DNA from: Edolisoma coerulescens
Taxonomy: Eukaryota; Chordata; Aves; Passeriformes; Campephagidae
Assembly (NCBI GenBank): GCA_013397115.1
Contig: VWZW01002322.1
Coordinates: forward strand, 394,462 to 458,461
Direction of reading: 5' to 3'
Length of the DNA: 64,000 bases
Numbering within the stretch: position 1 is the stretch's first letter; each line of letters begins with the position of its first letter. The notes below the pieces were generated by a model that was not told where the DNA came from, made no database searches, and worked only from the letters and a program-made list of their open reading frames with translations. The translations under genes were made by a program, and so were the position numbers. Positions 12,001 to 23,439 of this stretch are shown piece by piece.

Positions 12001-13329
12001 CCGCAGGGGGAATTCAGATGGGATCTGACACGTGTTTCAGGGAATCTCACCCAGCCCGGGCCCCTCGTGCAGCGCACGAAGCCAGCCCAGCCGGCAAACC
12101 CTGGGCTCGCCCTCGCTCTGCCCCTGCCTTGCTGCTGCCAATTTGCTTTTCCCTGCCTCTCTCCTGAGCCCACCACATCCATCACGGTGACGTGCGCGCT
12201 CCACCTTAGGAAAGCCTGCTCCTAATTTAGCTGCCGAGCCGCACGGAGAGGCTCTGTAAACAGCGGGATGCTGAGGAGAAGGGAGATGTTTCCTTTCAAG
12301 GCAAACCCCGCAGCAGGACACCGACTGCCCGAAAAGCGCAGCTCCAGAAGTCCAGGAGCTCGGCTGCTAAATGCAGCGGGGCTCAGGAGCACAGAGGTGC
12401 TTATGATTTGCGTTCCTGATGGAAAAGCCAGGGAATGTGACGCTCGAGGAGGATCCTCGCCAGGACGGGGAGAGAAACCCGGCATAAGCCTGGCAGTGAC
12501 TCATCCTTCTCCTGGCAAATAAACATTTAATGCCCGCACTTCCAAACCTGAGTGCCTCCAGTTAAACACCTTAAACATCCTTAAGCACTTTCCATAGGGT
12601 GTCAGACGATAACGTGCTGGGAAGCAGGGATTTCCTCTGCCTGCGGGGAGGGCTCTCCGAGGGTTTTGCCTACACGCAGAACCTCTGGGGTGGGATTTTA
12701 GGGCATCTACAGGAGGGTGAGATGGTGACAACACAGCTCCTCCTGGCCTGCAGCAATTATCTGAAGAAATAAAGGGGAAATAAACAGAAATAAAAGGGGG
12801 CAAAGTGCTGTTTGCCAGACCTCTGAGCAAAGCGATTCCCCTCTGGAGCATGAACAATAAAAGAGAAGAGAGGGCACCTGCCCAGCACTACCCAGCGGAG
12901 AGCGAGGGAAAGCTCTGGCTTTAATGACACACTTGGCACTGTGCTCTGTGTGTGTGACAGCCCACGGGGCACGACACAGCCCCATTTAACGCCGGCCTGG
13001 GAGGTGATGCCTGCCTGGAGCGGAGCACAGCCTCGGCAGCCTCGGTGCCAAGGGCAGCGCTGACTTCACCGTGCCAGCTGGCTGCAGCCCGGTGTGGGGC
13101 ATGCACGGTGCTTAAAGAGAGTCCTCAGCACACAATCAACCTGTTCCAGCTCTAAATCACACAGAAGCAGCTTCACAGGTTTCCTTTTGGAGAGTGGAAA
13201 AGCAAAAGGTCGCTAAGAAAGCAGCAAATTAATCTCTTTTTTTTTTTTTCGCACTTCTATGACCTTCCTCCTGGAGATGCTTCGTAATTAATTAAGTCTC
13301 GTAGCCCCGTGTGAGCCAGGGTTTCCTAC
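9055..13329. other. Non-coding interval, start of the CR1-free stretch
   Basis: No CR1 and no supported gene. Open frames at 10.7-11.3 kb (plus) and 11.3-12.2 kb (both strands) have no recognisable domain. Features seen are the GATA cluster at 10.23-10.35 kb, AP-1-type sites at about 11.85 and 12.50 kb, and moderately CpG-rich DNA at 11.9-12.5 kb. Confidence 0.55.
10234..10351. promoter_or_regulatory. Cluster of five GATA-factor sites
   Basis: Five WGATAR matches occur in 118 bp: AGATAA at 10234 and 10290, and the reverse forms TTATCT at 10272 and 10346 and CTATCT at 10339. By simple base-frequency arithmetic well under one would be expected in this length. Homotypic GATA clusters are typical of haematopoietic, endodermal or cardiac enhancers; which one, if any, is unknown. 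Confidence 0.35.
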
Positions 13330-13435
13330 CTTCCTTACATTCAAAGCAATTCTGTGATAAAGCCACTTGCTCAAAGGTCACACGGGGAGTCATCAGAATC
13401 AGTGCCAGACTCTCAAAACCTCAACTCCCAGCCTA
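13330..13435 (-). mobile_element. MIR-like ancient SINE remnant
   Basis: On the minus strand the core reads 'tctggcactgattctgatga', then 'ccccgtgtgacctttgagcaagtggctttat'. This parallels the MIR core ('ctctgccac...ctgtgtgaccttgggcaagtcactt'). It is degraded, with no target-site duplication visible, as expected for a very old amniote SINE. Confidence 0.55.
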
Positions 13436-14480
13436 AAGGATGCAGAAAAACAGGCAAAATAGGGCTGGATGAACACCTGCAGTCAGTGTTGATCAGCCCT
13501 GAACCAAACTCAAACCAAAAACTGGTCTGAACAGGTACCTTTTTCACTCAAACCAGAACAACCTGAAGTGGTATTTTGTAGTTTTCTTGAAGTCAGAGTG
13601 GAGCCAAATCAAACAATTTACTGAACTCCTGACAATAACAAGAACTCCTCCCACAGTGCATCACTAGCAGCTGACGGAGGAGGGACCAGAAAACAAACCT
13701 AAACTAAAGTGCTCCTTTGAAGCGAGATTTTAGCCCCTGGAAAAGGCAGAGAGATCTTTTCCTGCTGGGTGGACTTTGCTCCTCATTTCTTAGAAGAGAA
13801 GTGAATCAGTATTTTGAAAAGGAATACACAGAAATGCCATTTTTTTACCCAAAAGCTGTAAATTCCTGCTGCTCTGCTGTAACCAGGCCCCTCCAGCCAT
13901 CTCTGTTTCGCCTGGCAGATGGGAGCACCAGCCTGGTGGAGGTCTAAACTTGGGATTTCTGCCTTGTCGAGAGCGGGTTAATGATTAGAAGCCTTTTCCT
14001 TAAGAATACAAAATAATTTCTTGCAACGAAGTCACTTCTGCCAGAACAAGCCCCATTCTCCCTCGTGTTTACCAGACACAAATGCCACTCATACTTGGTA
14101 TTCCTCGCAGTTGTGAGGAAGGCTGTGGGAGAAGCACAGCAATCAGATCCCAGCCAGATTCTAAAAAGGGAATTTGGCTCCTTTGTTAAATACCAATGCC
14201 CCTATTTGGGTCAGGACCAACAACTGGATCCCAACTGGAAAGTCCTGCACTTGCTGAGTGCCCCCTGCCCGCCCTGCCGGTCCCAGCAGCTGTCCACCCT
14301 CAGCCGGTCACCACGGGGACATTGCTGCTGTCCCAGCCTCCCGGACACTGCTCCTCAGAGGGGTTTCCATGGGTCAGGGGGATTTTCCCCTCTCCCGAGC
14401 CGGCCCCACTGAGTTCCCAGCATCTTCCTGCTCCCACTGGTTATTAACCATTTTCTGAGCCCTGTGTGTCCCAATCAGCC

Positions 14481-14514
14481 TGGAGAAATGAGCCCCGTGG
14501 AGAAATGAGCCCCA
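14481..14514. repeat. 17-bp direct duplication
   Basis: TGGAGAAATGAGCCCCG is followed immediately by a second copy that departs only at its last base. It is a simple tandem duplication with no known family. Confidence 0.9.
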
Positions 14515-14924
14515 TCCACGACACCAGGGTGGTTTGTGCTGCTTCCTGCCTCTCTCACCCCAACTCCAGAGCAATTCCCCGCGGAGCCCCGCAGGAAACC
14601 AGGCAGAGAGCCATGAATCCCGTGGAACCAGCAGCCCTCAGCCTCCCAGCCCACTCTGCAGGCCAGCCCATCACCTGCAGGAGCCGGCAACACGCCGTGC
14701 CTCAAGAACCAACAATCCCCTCCTGCCTCCCCACCTGCCCGCAAATCACCCCGGACCACGGGCAGCGAGCGGGGAGGCGAGGGGAGCAGGGAAACAGCGA
14801 CATCCCGGCGTGAATTCCCAGCCTGGGCTGGAGATGCAGTGGGACATCCTCCTCCAGGAGATGCGGAAGGGCCGGCGCCGCTCCCGGAGCATCCCGGAGG
14901 CAGCATCCCTGTCGTGTGTCATTC

Positions 14925-15215
14925 AGCTGTCACCCAGATAAGAGCGACTTCCAGCAGCACCTCAGGCCTGTTGTGAAGCGTATCTGACACATCCCAGCTC
15001 TTTTCCCTTCCAATGCCTCCTCGGCCCGTGCAAATATAGAAGCTGCCTCTCATTAGCCACAGCCTCATTACTCATTTCAGTGCCGCTCCGGTTGGAGGCT
15101 CGCTGTTAATTTGACAAAGCCTCGGCCCATTGTGTGTTAACCAGCAGATACTTGGCAAACACGAGTTTCCCAAGCTCCCGGCACAAATTCCTCCGGCACC
15201 GATAGCGTGTGCTCT
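14925..15215. promoter_or_regulatory. Candidate conserved non-coding block
   Basis: Complex non-repetitive sequence has several transcription-factor-like words: 'cagataagag' (GATA), 'gcctcattactcattt', 'gttaatttgacaaag', 'cccattgtgtgttaacc' (SOX-like ATTGTG next to GTTAAC) and 'cagatacttgg'. No coding frame or repeat is present. It is suggested by texture only, and cross-species alignment would decide. Confidence 0.25.
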
Positions 15216-17561
15216 CGTATCATTCCATGGAAATGTGGATGAGGCTGGGCAAGGATTTAAAGGATGCAAAACCAGCACGGTTTGTGTTCCAAGATCTGAA
15301 CAAAGTCAGGTACAAAAATGAGTTGTCTTCAATGGGATTTAAAATTGAATTCTGCTGTTTGAGGAAAGCATTGCCATTTCTAGATAAAACCCGAATTGTT
15401 GCTTGTTTGGCTTTTCCAGGAGCCAGGTCCCTCCACATTCCCTCTACACTGGATTTCATTGAAAAGGCTTTTCCTACCTTAAGCTATTTATGGTGAGCAA
15501 AACGACAGAAGTGATTCTGCAGTGAATCAATTTAACACAAGTAAGCAAATTTCAGTTTGAAGATGTTCTGTTTGGTTGTTTGGGGTTTTATTAGGAAGTT
15601 TCTTCAGTCCATGGGACAGAGAGCAATTCCTCTGTTAGGCAAAATGAGAGGGAAAGTGCCTTGCTCAGTCTGCAGGGTGAAGAAAGAGGTGCATTCTGGA
15701 CCAAGAAAAGGAAAGACTTAATTCTGACTGATAATCTTTGAGTAATTCTAAACAGCCCTCGCATTTATAAATAGGATTTCATCCAAGCAGTCAGTCTTCC
15801 GGAAAAACTTTCTAATTTTCAAAAGGACTGTTCCAAGAACAGTTCTAAACCTGCTTCCCTCTGCACTGCCATTTGGATAATGAAAGACAAACAATCCATC
15901 TGAAATTCAATTTCATGTGAAAAAATTGCTGAACGGGGTCCAACCCGACAAAAGACCTTTATAAACTTCCAAATTGCAAACATCCAAAAGCTCCTCTGCA
16001 GCCACAGGTTAACAGCTCCTTTGGACTGTCATTACTCTTGGAAAAAGCGAACCGAATTTGGGGGAAAGACCCATTTCCAGCATCATCCAGCCCTCGGCAA
16101 AGGCGTTCAAGTGTCCTGCATAGCTCTGCCTTGCGCAATTTGCCAAATGTTTGCAAATGGACCATCCCCAGCGGTGCAATCCTCCCAGACAGCCTCCACC
16201 TGGAGGGACACGACCGAGATTTTCTAGGCCACCAGCACAAACGTTGGAGCTGGGAGGTCTCCATAAATCAAGCCTTCATTTTTTCCCCCATCAAACTTCT
16301 CCTCTTTAACGACTCCTTTTGAAAGCACCGCGAGGAAGTCCTGAATCACTGGAGCTGCGCTGCAGCTGATGTCATCCCTTTTTTTAAATTCACGTGTGTA
16401 AGGTTGAGCATGTGGAGGCTGCTCAGGAGAGACTGTTCTAGCACCAGGCAGAAGGGCTGATACAACTCCCAGCCTTCTGGAACAGAGCTCACAGCGAGAT
16501 CCCACGGCCCAGCAGGTACAGATATTTTTTCCTTTGGGAAGTTCCAGCCTGACCCAGGTAACCTCTGCTGACCCAAAGATGTTTCCCTGGCTTTTTTTTC
16601 CCCCACCAGGTTTTTTGCATGTGCCCCCCAGCTGAAAAGCCAAGCTGCAAAATAAATTTTCTCCAAGGTCACGCACTCCTCACGACACCTTTATTGGCCA
16701 AGTATTTAAAAAAATGAAAACTTCCTTATTGTGAAAGGAGCTAATGTCCCATTTAAATGTACCAGAGAATGAGAGGGGATGCAACTAGAAATCTAATCAC
16801 TGCTTCATAGCTGAACCACAAGCTTAGCGGCTTTCTTTTGTGCCCTGAAGGTCCCAGGCACCCTCTCTTCGCAAAGACAATACACGGCACATCCAAATGC
16901 AAATCTATTCCTCTCTTTATTTCTATATTCAGCTCCCTGGCTGATTACAGGCAGACGTGTATGTGTTCAATAGGTCCTCCTGCTTCTTTAAATAAGTTTA
17001 ATAATACCCTTTTTACTTATGGGAGCCTGAAGTACAAAGGATGCAATGCAGGAGCTCTGCGAGAGCAGAAAAGAGAAGAAAAGCAAAGTAGCTGAAGGTA
17101 CAGCCTGGCAAGGGCTCAGTAATTCAACACTGTTGATTCTATAGAGACCGACTGCTTTGATTATGCACAGATTCTCCGAGGGGGGGAAAAAGCCCCACAG
17201 TTACGAACTTGCAAAGGAAAAGAATCTGTGCATCTCTCGTGGAAGTGCAGAATTGGCTAAAAAGGCAGTTTTAAGCCCAGAGCAGCCCACCGAACATTTC
17301 AGACCTCGCTGCAGTTTTCTTCCGGCGACTCGGAACGACTAAGGTCTCTCCCCATTAAAAAGTTGGATTGAAAAAATATACCGAGAAGGGGAAATGAACC
17401 AGAAAGCCCCTCCGAGGACTCGGTGCGAGGGCTGGGAATCGCCGCTCCGGCTGCGGGATCAGCCCCGCTTCACCCCGCGGGCGCAGCCGTGCCCCGCGCT
17501 CAGCATCCCCGCCCGCCGCCAGCACCGAAAACCAGCAGATTTTAGAAATTCCCGAAACGCC

Positions 17562-17632
17562 CGGCTTCTCCCGGGATTCCTGCCACGCTCGGCTTCTCCC
17601 GGGATCGCTGACACGTTCGGATTCTCCCGGGG
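17562..17632. repeat. 28-bp GC-rich tandem repeat, about 2.5 copies
   Basis: The words CGGCTTCTCCCGGGA, CGGCTTCTCCCGGGA and CGGATTCTCCCGGGG start at 17562, 17590 and 17618, an exact 28-base spacing. It is a degenerate minisatellite just left of the gap, different from the one on the right. Confidence 0.85.
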
Positions 17633-17717
17633 AGCCTCGGACCGGGGGTGGCGGCACAGCTGCCGCCGCTCGCCCGCAGCATCCCCGGGGCAGGACGCGC
17701 CCCCCGCCCGCAGCCCC

Positions 17718-18070
17718 NNNNNNNNNNNNNNNNNNNNNNNNNNNNNNNNNNNNNNNNNNNNNNNNNNNNNNNNNNNNNNNNNNNNNNNNNNNNNNNNNNN
17801 NNNNNNNNNNNNNNNNNNNNNNNNNNNNNNNNNNNNNNNNNNNNNNNNNNNNNNNNNNNNNNNNNNNNNNNNNNNNNNNNNNNNNNNNNNNNNNNNNNNN
17901 NNNNNNNNNNNNNNNNNNNNNNNNNNNNNNNNNNNNNNNNNNNNNNNNNNNNNNNNNNNNNNNNNNNNNNNNNNNNNNNNNNNNNNNNNNNNNNNNNNNN
18001 NNNNNNNNNNNNNNNNNNNNNNNNNNNNNNNNNNNNNNNNNNNNNNNNNNNNNNNNNNNNNNNNNNNNNN
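17718..18070. other. Assembly gap, 353 N
   Basis: An unbroken run of N. Frames reported across it are meaningless. It sits inside a CpG island between two GC-rich minisatellites, so the missing DNA is probably GC-rich tandem repeat. The true length may differ from 353. Confidence 0.99.
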
Positions 18071-18193
18071 CTCTCCGGGATGTGCTGCCCTGTCCCGCTG
18101 CTCTCCGGGATGTGCTGCTCTGCCCCGGTGCCTCTCCGGGATGTGCTGCCCTGTCCCGGTGCCTCTCCGGGATGTGCCGCTCTGCCCCTCTCC
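18071..18193. repeat. 30-31-bp GC-rich minisatellite, four copies abutting the gap
   Basis: Copies beginning CTCTCCGGGATGTGC start at 18071, 18101, 18132 and 18163 (spacing 30, 31, 31). The array begins exactly at the gap edge, so the real array probably extends into the gap and may have caused it. The open frames crossing it (for example repeating 'SGMCCPVP') are repeat artefacts. Confidence 0.95.
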
Positions 18194-18474
18194 CTGCCCC
18201 GGTGCCCCTCCGCGGGTGCGGAGCTCCGGGGAGCACCCGCTGGCACCTGTCGGAGGAGCTGCCAGCCGGGGTTTTGGGCAAACCTGGGCCCGGCTCTTCC
18301 CTGGAGCCCCCAGAGACCCCTGGCAGACCTTTTGCCTCTCCCTCCTAGGTAAAAAAAAAAATCCCCTTTCTCCCGTAGCACAGCCACACCTGTGCATCAG
18401 CAACACCTTCCCGAAGGGCACCGGCTGCGCTGGGGATCACTGGGAATCGATAAACCTGAGCTCTTTCCCTCTCC

Positions 18475-18560
18475 GTGCCATTTCCTTGCGGGTGACCTTG
18501 GATAAGGCACTTTGCATCCCGGTGACACGGCTTCCCCAGCTGGGAGCTGAGGGAATTAGC
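18475..18560 (+). mobile_element. MIR-like ancient SINE remnant
   Basis: The text 'gtgccatttccttgcgggtg', then 'accttggataaggcactttgc' and 'cggcttccccagctgggagc' follows the MIR core order (tgccacttactagctgtgtgaccttgggcaagtcactt...cagtttccccatctg). It lies just downstream of the CpG island. Moderately diverged; ends are approximate. Confidence 0.55.
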
Positions 18561-18620
18561 GGCAGTGTTGTGTCGGCAGATGCGTGATTAGTCGGAAGCG
18601 CGGCGGTACCACGGTGACGA

Positions 18621-20224
18621 AGGACACCTCAGCCCGCAGCCAAGAGCATTGACAATATCGGCTCCACAATTTCCTCCCCTCCGGATCTCAGACAGAAAAA
18701 CACGTTTAGAGCCCCACTGGAGAAGAGCAAGGCTCCCTCCCTCCTCCTGGCCACACTTCGGCTGCCCGGGGGGTGATGATGCTGAGAAGTGACGGTGCCA
18801 AGCCTTCCTTCCTTCCTTCCCTGAGGCAGCTTCCAGAGTTTTAAGAGTGGAGAATTGGGAGCCTCAGAGGTGCAAAACGTGCTGCAACCAACACCTCGGG
18901 CTCATGACAACCTTTGGGAAAAGCCACCGTGAGCCTTAGCAGGAGTCACATCTCTGGACTATCCCATGTCCTGGGACACAAAAGAAAAAGTGGGAAGAGG
19001 GGGAGAGCCAAGGAATAGTAGCTCAATAGCCTGACAGAGATCAGCCTCTGATCTATTATAGAGCAGCTAAAATAACAAGCCTTTAATCCCTAGATCGTGT
19101 TGAACAGGTCAAGTGTGGCTCAGGAGAGGAGAGAGGACAGAAAAACCTAATTTCCAGCATTTTTTTGGCTATCATACGGATTTGTTAAAAATGGGATTAT
19201 TGAATGAGACACCAGCAGCTGCTGTTAAAAGCGCCTGCACCCATCTGCTGTCTCCTTAGGTTAGCACATCTCTCCCACTCCCTTTGGTGCAGGAGCTGTC
19301 CGAGGGCAGCAGGAGCCCAGTGCTCCTCTTCGGGGACGAGGGGAGGGCAGCAATGTCACCTCAGTGACACAGAGGGGAAAGTCCTCGTGTCACCAGACAG
19401 CGGGGAATGGGAGGCTTCGCTAATCGCGGCTGCTTTCCCTCAGCAGGGAGTGGCAGTTGTTATTTTAGGGCTTAAAATTCGCCTTCAAAAGCCGGCGGCA
19501 GCAGCCGGTTCTGCACAGCCGGGGGCTGCTCATGTGTGTGCCATGTGCGGGCTGGGTGCCACCTCCCGAGCCCTGTCCCTGTCCCTCCTGCCACACCCCG
19601 GCCACACCAGCCCACAGACTGCCCGTCCCAAGGGTGTCCCAGCCCTTCCTCCTCCCCCAAACGAGGTAAAAATAGAAGGCAGTAAAATGGAAATGCACAT
19701 CCTTGGGACACGGAGGCAGCCTGCAGGAACGCCATCGACGCTGCTGCTTCTTGGCGTTGTAAAAATGGGGAGTTTGTTAAAATAACCTTCTTGTCACGAT
19801 GCAGAACAACGCTCCTGAGAAACGGCTCAGCCAGGAGGATTTTCACCCTCCCCAGAAACCATTCTGAGGGAGTAAAAGAGAGCCAGGAGCGGACACTGAG
19901 CAGGAACTGAAAGGCACTGCAAAGTCAGCCTGGAGAGGAGCAGAAAGGAGCCCAACTGGCCCAGCCAAGGCTCCACAGATGAAAGATGCTCATTAGCATT
20001 TTAAGATTCTTTCCGCTCCAGCAAGTTTTGATAACTCTTGATAACACACTTCAGCAGTTTCTCCTGAATGCCTGGCACACGGCTGCTCCTCTGAAGAAAT
20101 CCCCTTCCCTCTCTCCCCCTCACTCTGACCCAGGGACAGCCTGACCTGCACACACGGGTGTCATCTGCTTTGCTATCTGCAAAAATATAAAACATAAATA
20201 TAAAACAGTTCCCATAAATACGAA
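18621..20224. other. Non-coding interval
   Basis: No supported gene; the plus frame at 19.2-19.8 kb has no domain. It holds a CCTT microsatellite (18803-18820) and a complex AT-richer block at about 18.99-19.11 kb that includes a perfect palindrome AGATCAG-CCT-CTGATCT at 19038-19054. No CR1. Confidence 0.5.
18803..18820. repeat. (CCTT)n microsatellite
   Basis: About four and a half perfect CCTT units. Confidence 0.95.
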
Positions 20225-20415
20225 CCAGTAATATCACCTAAGCTCCTTCCTAGCATTTTTTATCTCATAGACCTCAAACCGTTTTGCAGACAAGGTGACA
20301 TTATCCTGATTTCATAAGTGATGACACCGAGCCACAAAGAACCCAGGAGACTTGCCCAAGGTCACAGGTTGGCCACTGGCAAAGTCGGGAGCAGAGCTCT
20401 GGAGCAGCCACAAAA
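20225..20415 (-). mobile_element. MIR SINE, well-preserved ancient copy
   Basis: Read on the minus strand, the order of MIR segments is intact. It starts with 'gctctgctcccgactttgcc', then 'acctgtgaccttgggcaagt', a 'tcatcacttatgaaatcagg' segment replacing 'tcatctgtaaaatgggg', then 'ataatgtcacc', and finally 'ctatgagataaaaaatgc', which corresponds to 'aaatgagataatgcatg'. MIR is a tRNA-derived SINE old enough to predate the bird-mammal split. About 190 bases survive. Confidence 0.82.
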
Positions 20416-21873
20416 CTGAGTTGGATCCGACTCGCAGGTCTGGATGCTTTTAGCTGCATTTTCTATTGCCTCCCATAACAAATTCATCTCAGTGGGATCA
20501 GAGGAGTATGATCAGGATAATACTATGCAAAGGAAAAAGTCTCTGCGAGGCTTTCAGTATCCCACTGATGTCAGACAGCTGCTTCCCAGCTCACTGTAAT
20601 CACTCCTAAATCTCACTGTGCAGGGCTGTGTACCCAGGCCTTTAAAATATGGACCAAAAAAAAAAAAAAGGAGAAGAGAGACAAATTCCTTTCTGAATCA
20701 AAAATGTGATGAATTCCACTTGAGGTTTGTCACAGACAGGGATCTGACACAAACCCTCCTAGAAGCACCCACACAGGCCAGGCCTCTCACAAAATGGGAA
20801 ATATTAGCACTCATATGAACACATTTGTTTAAATGTAATGTTCCCAGAGATGCAAATAGCTGACAAGGAACAGCTCAATTTCCACTGATTGTTACCAGCC
20901 CGAGGAGCAACCCTTCTTACGGCATCGAATGGGTTCCATTGTCTTTGTAAATCCCCCGGGGGCTCGAGTTTTGGGGGCTGAAAGCCTTTGGGAGCTCTGA
21001 GGTATCCCTGGGAGCAGCTGCCACTCGTGTCTCTAACAGATGGCAGCAAATAATGACAGACTCGGCTCTTCCAGCGGCAGCGAGATAAAACACTGAGAAC
21101 TCCGTCTGTCTGCAGGGCAGGGAGCCCTCCTGCCCTAAAGGGGAGTTTTGTCCCATCCCTGACCCCAGTTCAGGGCGGGATCACCTTCCCTGGCCGGCTC
21201 TGCCCCTGCTCCCGGCTGCCTCCCAGCGAACACCAGTTCTGCTCCTGTGCTCTCAAACTGGCCAGCTCTGTTTCCTTCACAGCTCCACCGAAATCCCGTG
21301 GACCTCCCGGAGTTATCTGTCTTCCCCAAAGACCAGATTGCTGCTGGCAGAGCTGTGCCCAGCTCTGCTCCACAGCCTGGGCGCTGCCAGCTCACGCTGC
21401 CGTTTCACACCCTGCACCCTCAGCTCTGGCTTTTTCCTTTCTCCGTGACTCTAAACCCGAGGAGATGCTCAGAGCATCCATTTCTCTTCCAGCTCCATCT
21501 GTCTGGAGCTCTGAGACTGCCCAAACTGCTTTCCCTTCCATCACACCTCACCTTGAAACCTCCCTTTCCCTCCCCTGCTTAGCGGGAGCTCCCTGGGAAT
21601 TCTCAGAGGCTGCAGATGGAAAATGCCCTGGAAAAAGACGTAAGGTGACTGTCCCAGCCTGAAATGCCCTTCCAACGTGCAAACACCACCATGTCCAAGA
21701 GACTGCAGTTCCTCTGAGTGCACACCAGTGACATTCAACACATTTTCTTCAACAGGTTTTTATCCAGCATGGAAATAATTCCTTCCTCCTGAGACGAGTT
21801 CATTTCCGTGGCTGTGCTGGATGGTGCTGTGTGCTTCCCCCTATAGCTCCTGCCAGCACCTTGTGCTTTCTTT

Positions 21874-21894
21874 CCTCCTCCTCCTCCTCCTCCT
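21874..21894. repeat. (CCT)7 microsatellite
   Basis: Seven perfect CCT units, giving poly-serine, poly-leucine or poly-proline in chance frames. Confidence 0.95.
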
Positions 21895-22905
21895 GGCTGA
21901 AGGGACTGTCCAGGAGAGAGCAGATTTGCCTGATAAAAGCAAATGTAACTCGTCTCACAACTTCCCAGCCTCCGCATCTTGCCTATGGAAAGAGAGTACT
22001 AATAAGCCTCTCTCCTACTTGGAGACGAGTGGAAAAGGGAAAAAAAAAAAAAAAGCTGTTCCCTGAATTCCCATCATACACATTTAAAGAGGTGTTTGTT
22101 TAGGAGGGATGCATGTGCAGAGCATCCTCCAGCACCACACAGAGCCCTCCTGCCACCCACTCCTCCCGGCTGCTGAAAGCAATTCCTTCCCGGCCCTGCT
22201 CCCAGCACCAGCACAGGATGCTCAGGGTCTCCACAGGTCACGCTCACAAACTGGTTCTGACTTTTTTTTTCCCCTCTAAGAAACGAAAGGAAGCAGGAGT
22301 TTCCAGCACAACAGTAGGAAAATCTTGCAAAGAGCTTCTTGAACCGGCCTTGACCACGCAGTGGTCGAAGCTGTTTCCTGATCCTTGCCCTCAGTGCCTG
22401 CTGGAGACTTGGCTGATTTACCCAAAGCTGGGAGATTAATCCACACTTTCTGGAACACAGGGCAGAGTGGTGCTGGGCCAGAGGTGACCCGTGGGATGTG
22501 GTGCAGACAGGGAAGGGAAGCAGGGATGGATGGAATTTGTGGTCCCACTCCCAAAGGAGCAGCGAGCACCTGCCCTGACAGAGTTCTCTGCGCAGCAGAG
22601 GGGCTGTGACGTGTGCCAGCCACGCAGGGATGGAGGAGCCATCTCTGACGAGATGCCAGAGCAGCTCTGAGCTGAGGAACGTGTGGGCATTCCTGGCACA
22701 GAGGGATTTTGCCACGGATTCCTCAGCTGCAGGAATTAAAGCCCAAGCAGAGAGAGGAAAAGGAAATGGTGAAACCACAGCGCAGCAAACACAGCTCAGT
22801 GTCACTCGCACCAGCCACGTCCCCAGTGGCTTTGGGAAGGATAATGACAGTCCCCAAGCAGCAGCAGAGGCTGCCAGGAAGGGCAGGAGCCGGGGTGCCA
22901 GCGAG

Positions 22906-22923
22906 GATGATGATGATGATGAT
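22906..22923. repeat. (GAT)6 microsatellite
   Basis: Six perfect GAT units. They produce a run of aspartates in the plus frame and of isoleucines or histidines on the minus strand. Confidence 0.95.
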
Positions 22924-23439
22924 GCAGGGAGGAGCAAGGAGAGCAGAGGCAGCAGGAGGAGACTTGGTGACAGCACCTTTTCCTGGGAGAAGTGTGGCTG
23001 GGCTGATTCTGCCACGGTGCTCGTGCTGTGGATAAACAGAGGAGCTTTCTCTGCACCCTTGCCATGGGTGTGGGGAGCAGAGGGGCTCCTGCCCGTGACC
23101 AAACAAGGGCCATCCCTGCAGCCCAGAAGCTCCAGCCCTGCTGGGAGATGCTCCCCTGCCAGCCCCAGACGATGCCCTTTCCTCCGGCGGGGGCGGAGGG
23201 TGGGCCGGGCCCATGGAAGGAAGAATTTCCAGTTTAGAAACAAACAGAGGCAGTTCCTATTATTGTCGGTGGAATGTCAGCATCTCTGGTCCCCAGCAGC
23301 ACTGTCAACAAACAGGCTCACAAATGCTCCTTCAGCATCAGCCAAAATAACATCCATGGAGGCATCTATAACTCAGCATTCGCTCCACACACAACAAGCT
23401 CTCCTTTTTCTTTTTAAATCCAGTCTTGTCCACGTAATT

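Larger units (their letters stand above)
13436..17389. other. Non-coding interval upstream of the CpG island
   Basis: Unique DNA with no CR1 and no supported gene. It holds a 17-bp duplication (14481-14514), a GC-rich patch at 14.75-14.91 kb, a candidate conserved block at 14.93-15.2 kb and a perfect octamer ATGCAAAT near 16898. The AT-rich stretch at 16.64-16.78 kb ('cctttattggccaagtattt') also looks like unique regulatory-type DNA. None of this proves function. Confidence 0.5.
17390..18620. promoter_or_regulatory. CpG island interrupted by an assembly gap
   Basis: On both sides of the gap the sequence is very GC-rich and unusually dense in CG dinucleotides (for example 'ccgcgggcgcagccgtgccccgcg' near 17477-17500), unlike the rest of the window. 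In vertebrates such islands usually mark promoters. No first exon can be assigned. A donor-like CCTAG|GTAAAA at about 18349 on the plus strand is the only splice hint, and transcription direction is unknown. The missing core may hold the start site. Confidence 0.6.
20416..23439. other. Non-coding interval with long overlapping shadow frames
   Basis: An A run lies at about 20655-20668. A minus-strand frame of 389 codons (23243-22074) and a plus-strand frame of 280 codons (22606-23448) overlap. Neither contains a recognisable domain, and both are built from low-complexity serine/leucine or aspartate runs where they cross microsatellites. I do not call a gene. Microsatellites at 21874 and 22906 are listed separately. 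Confidence 0.45.

Noticed and set aside
17394..18587. Frames of up to 397 residues across the gap
   Set aside because: Most of each translation is unknown residues from the N run and the rest is GC-rich minisatellite.
19038..19054. Perfect palindrome AGATCAG-CCT-CTGATCT
   Set aside because: Perfect 7-bp inverted repeats with a 3-base spacer are expected about four times by chance in 64 kb.
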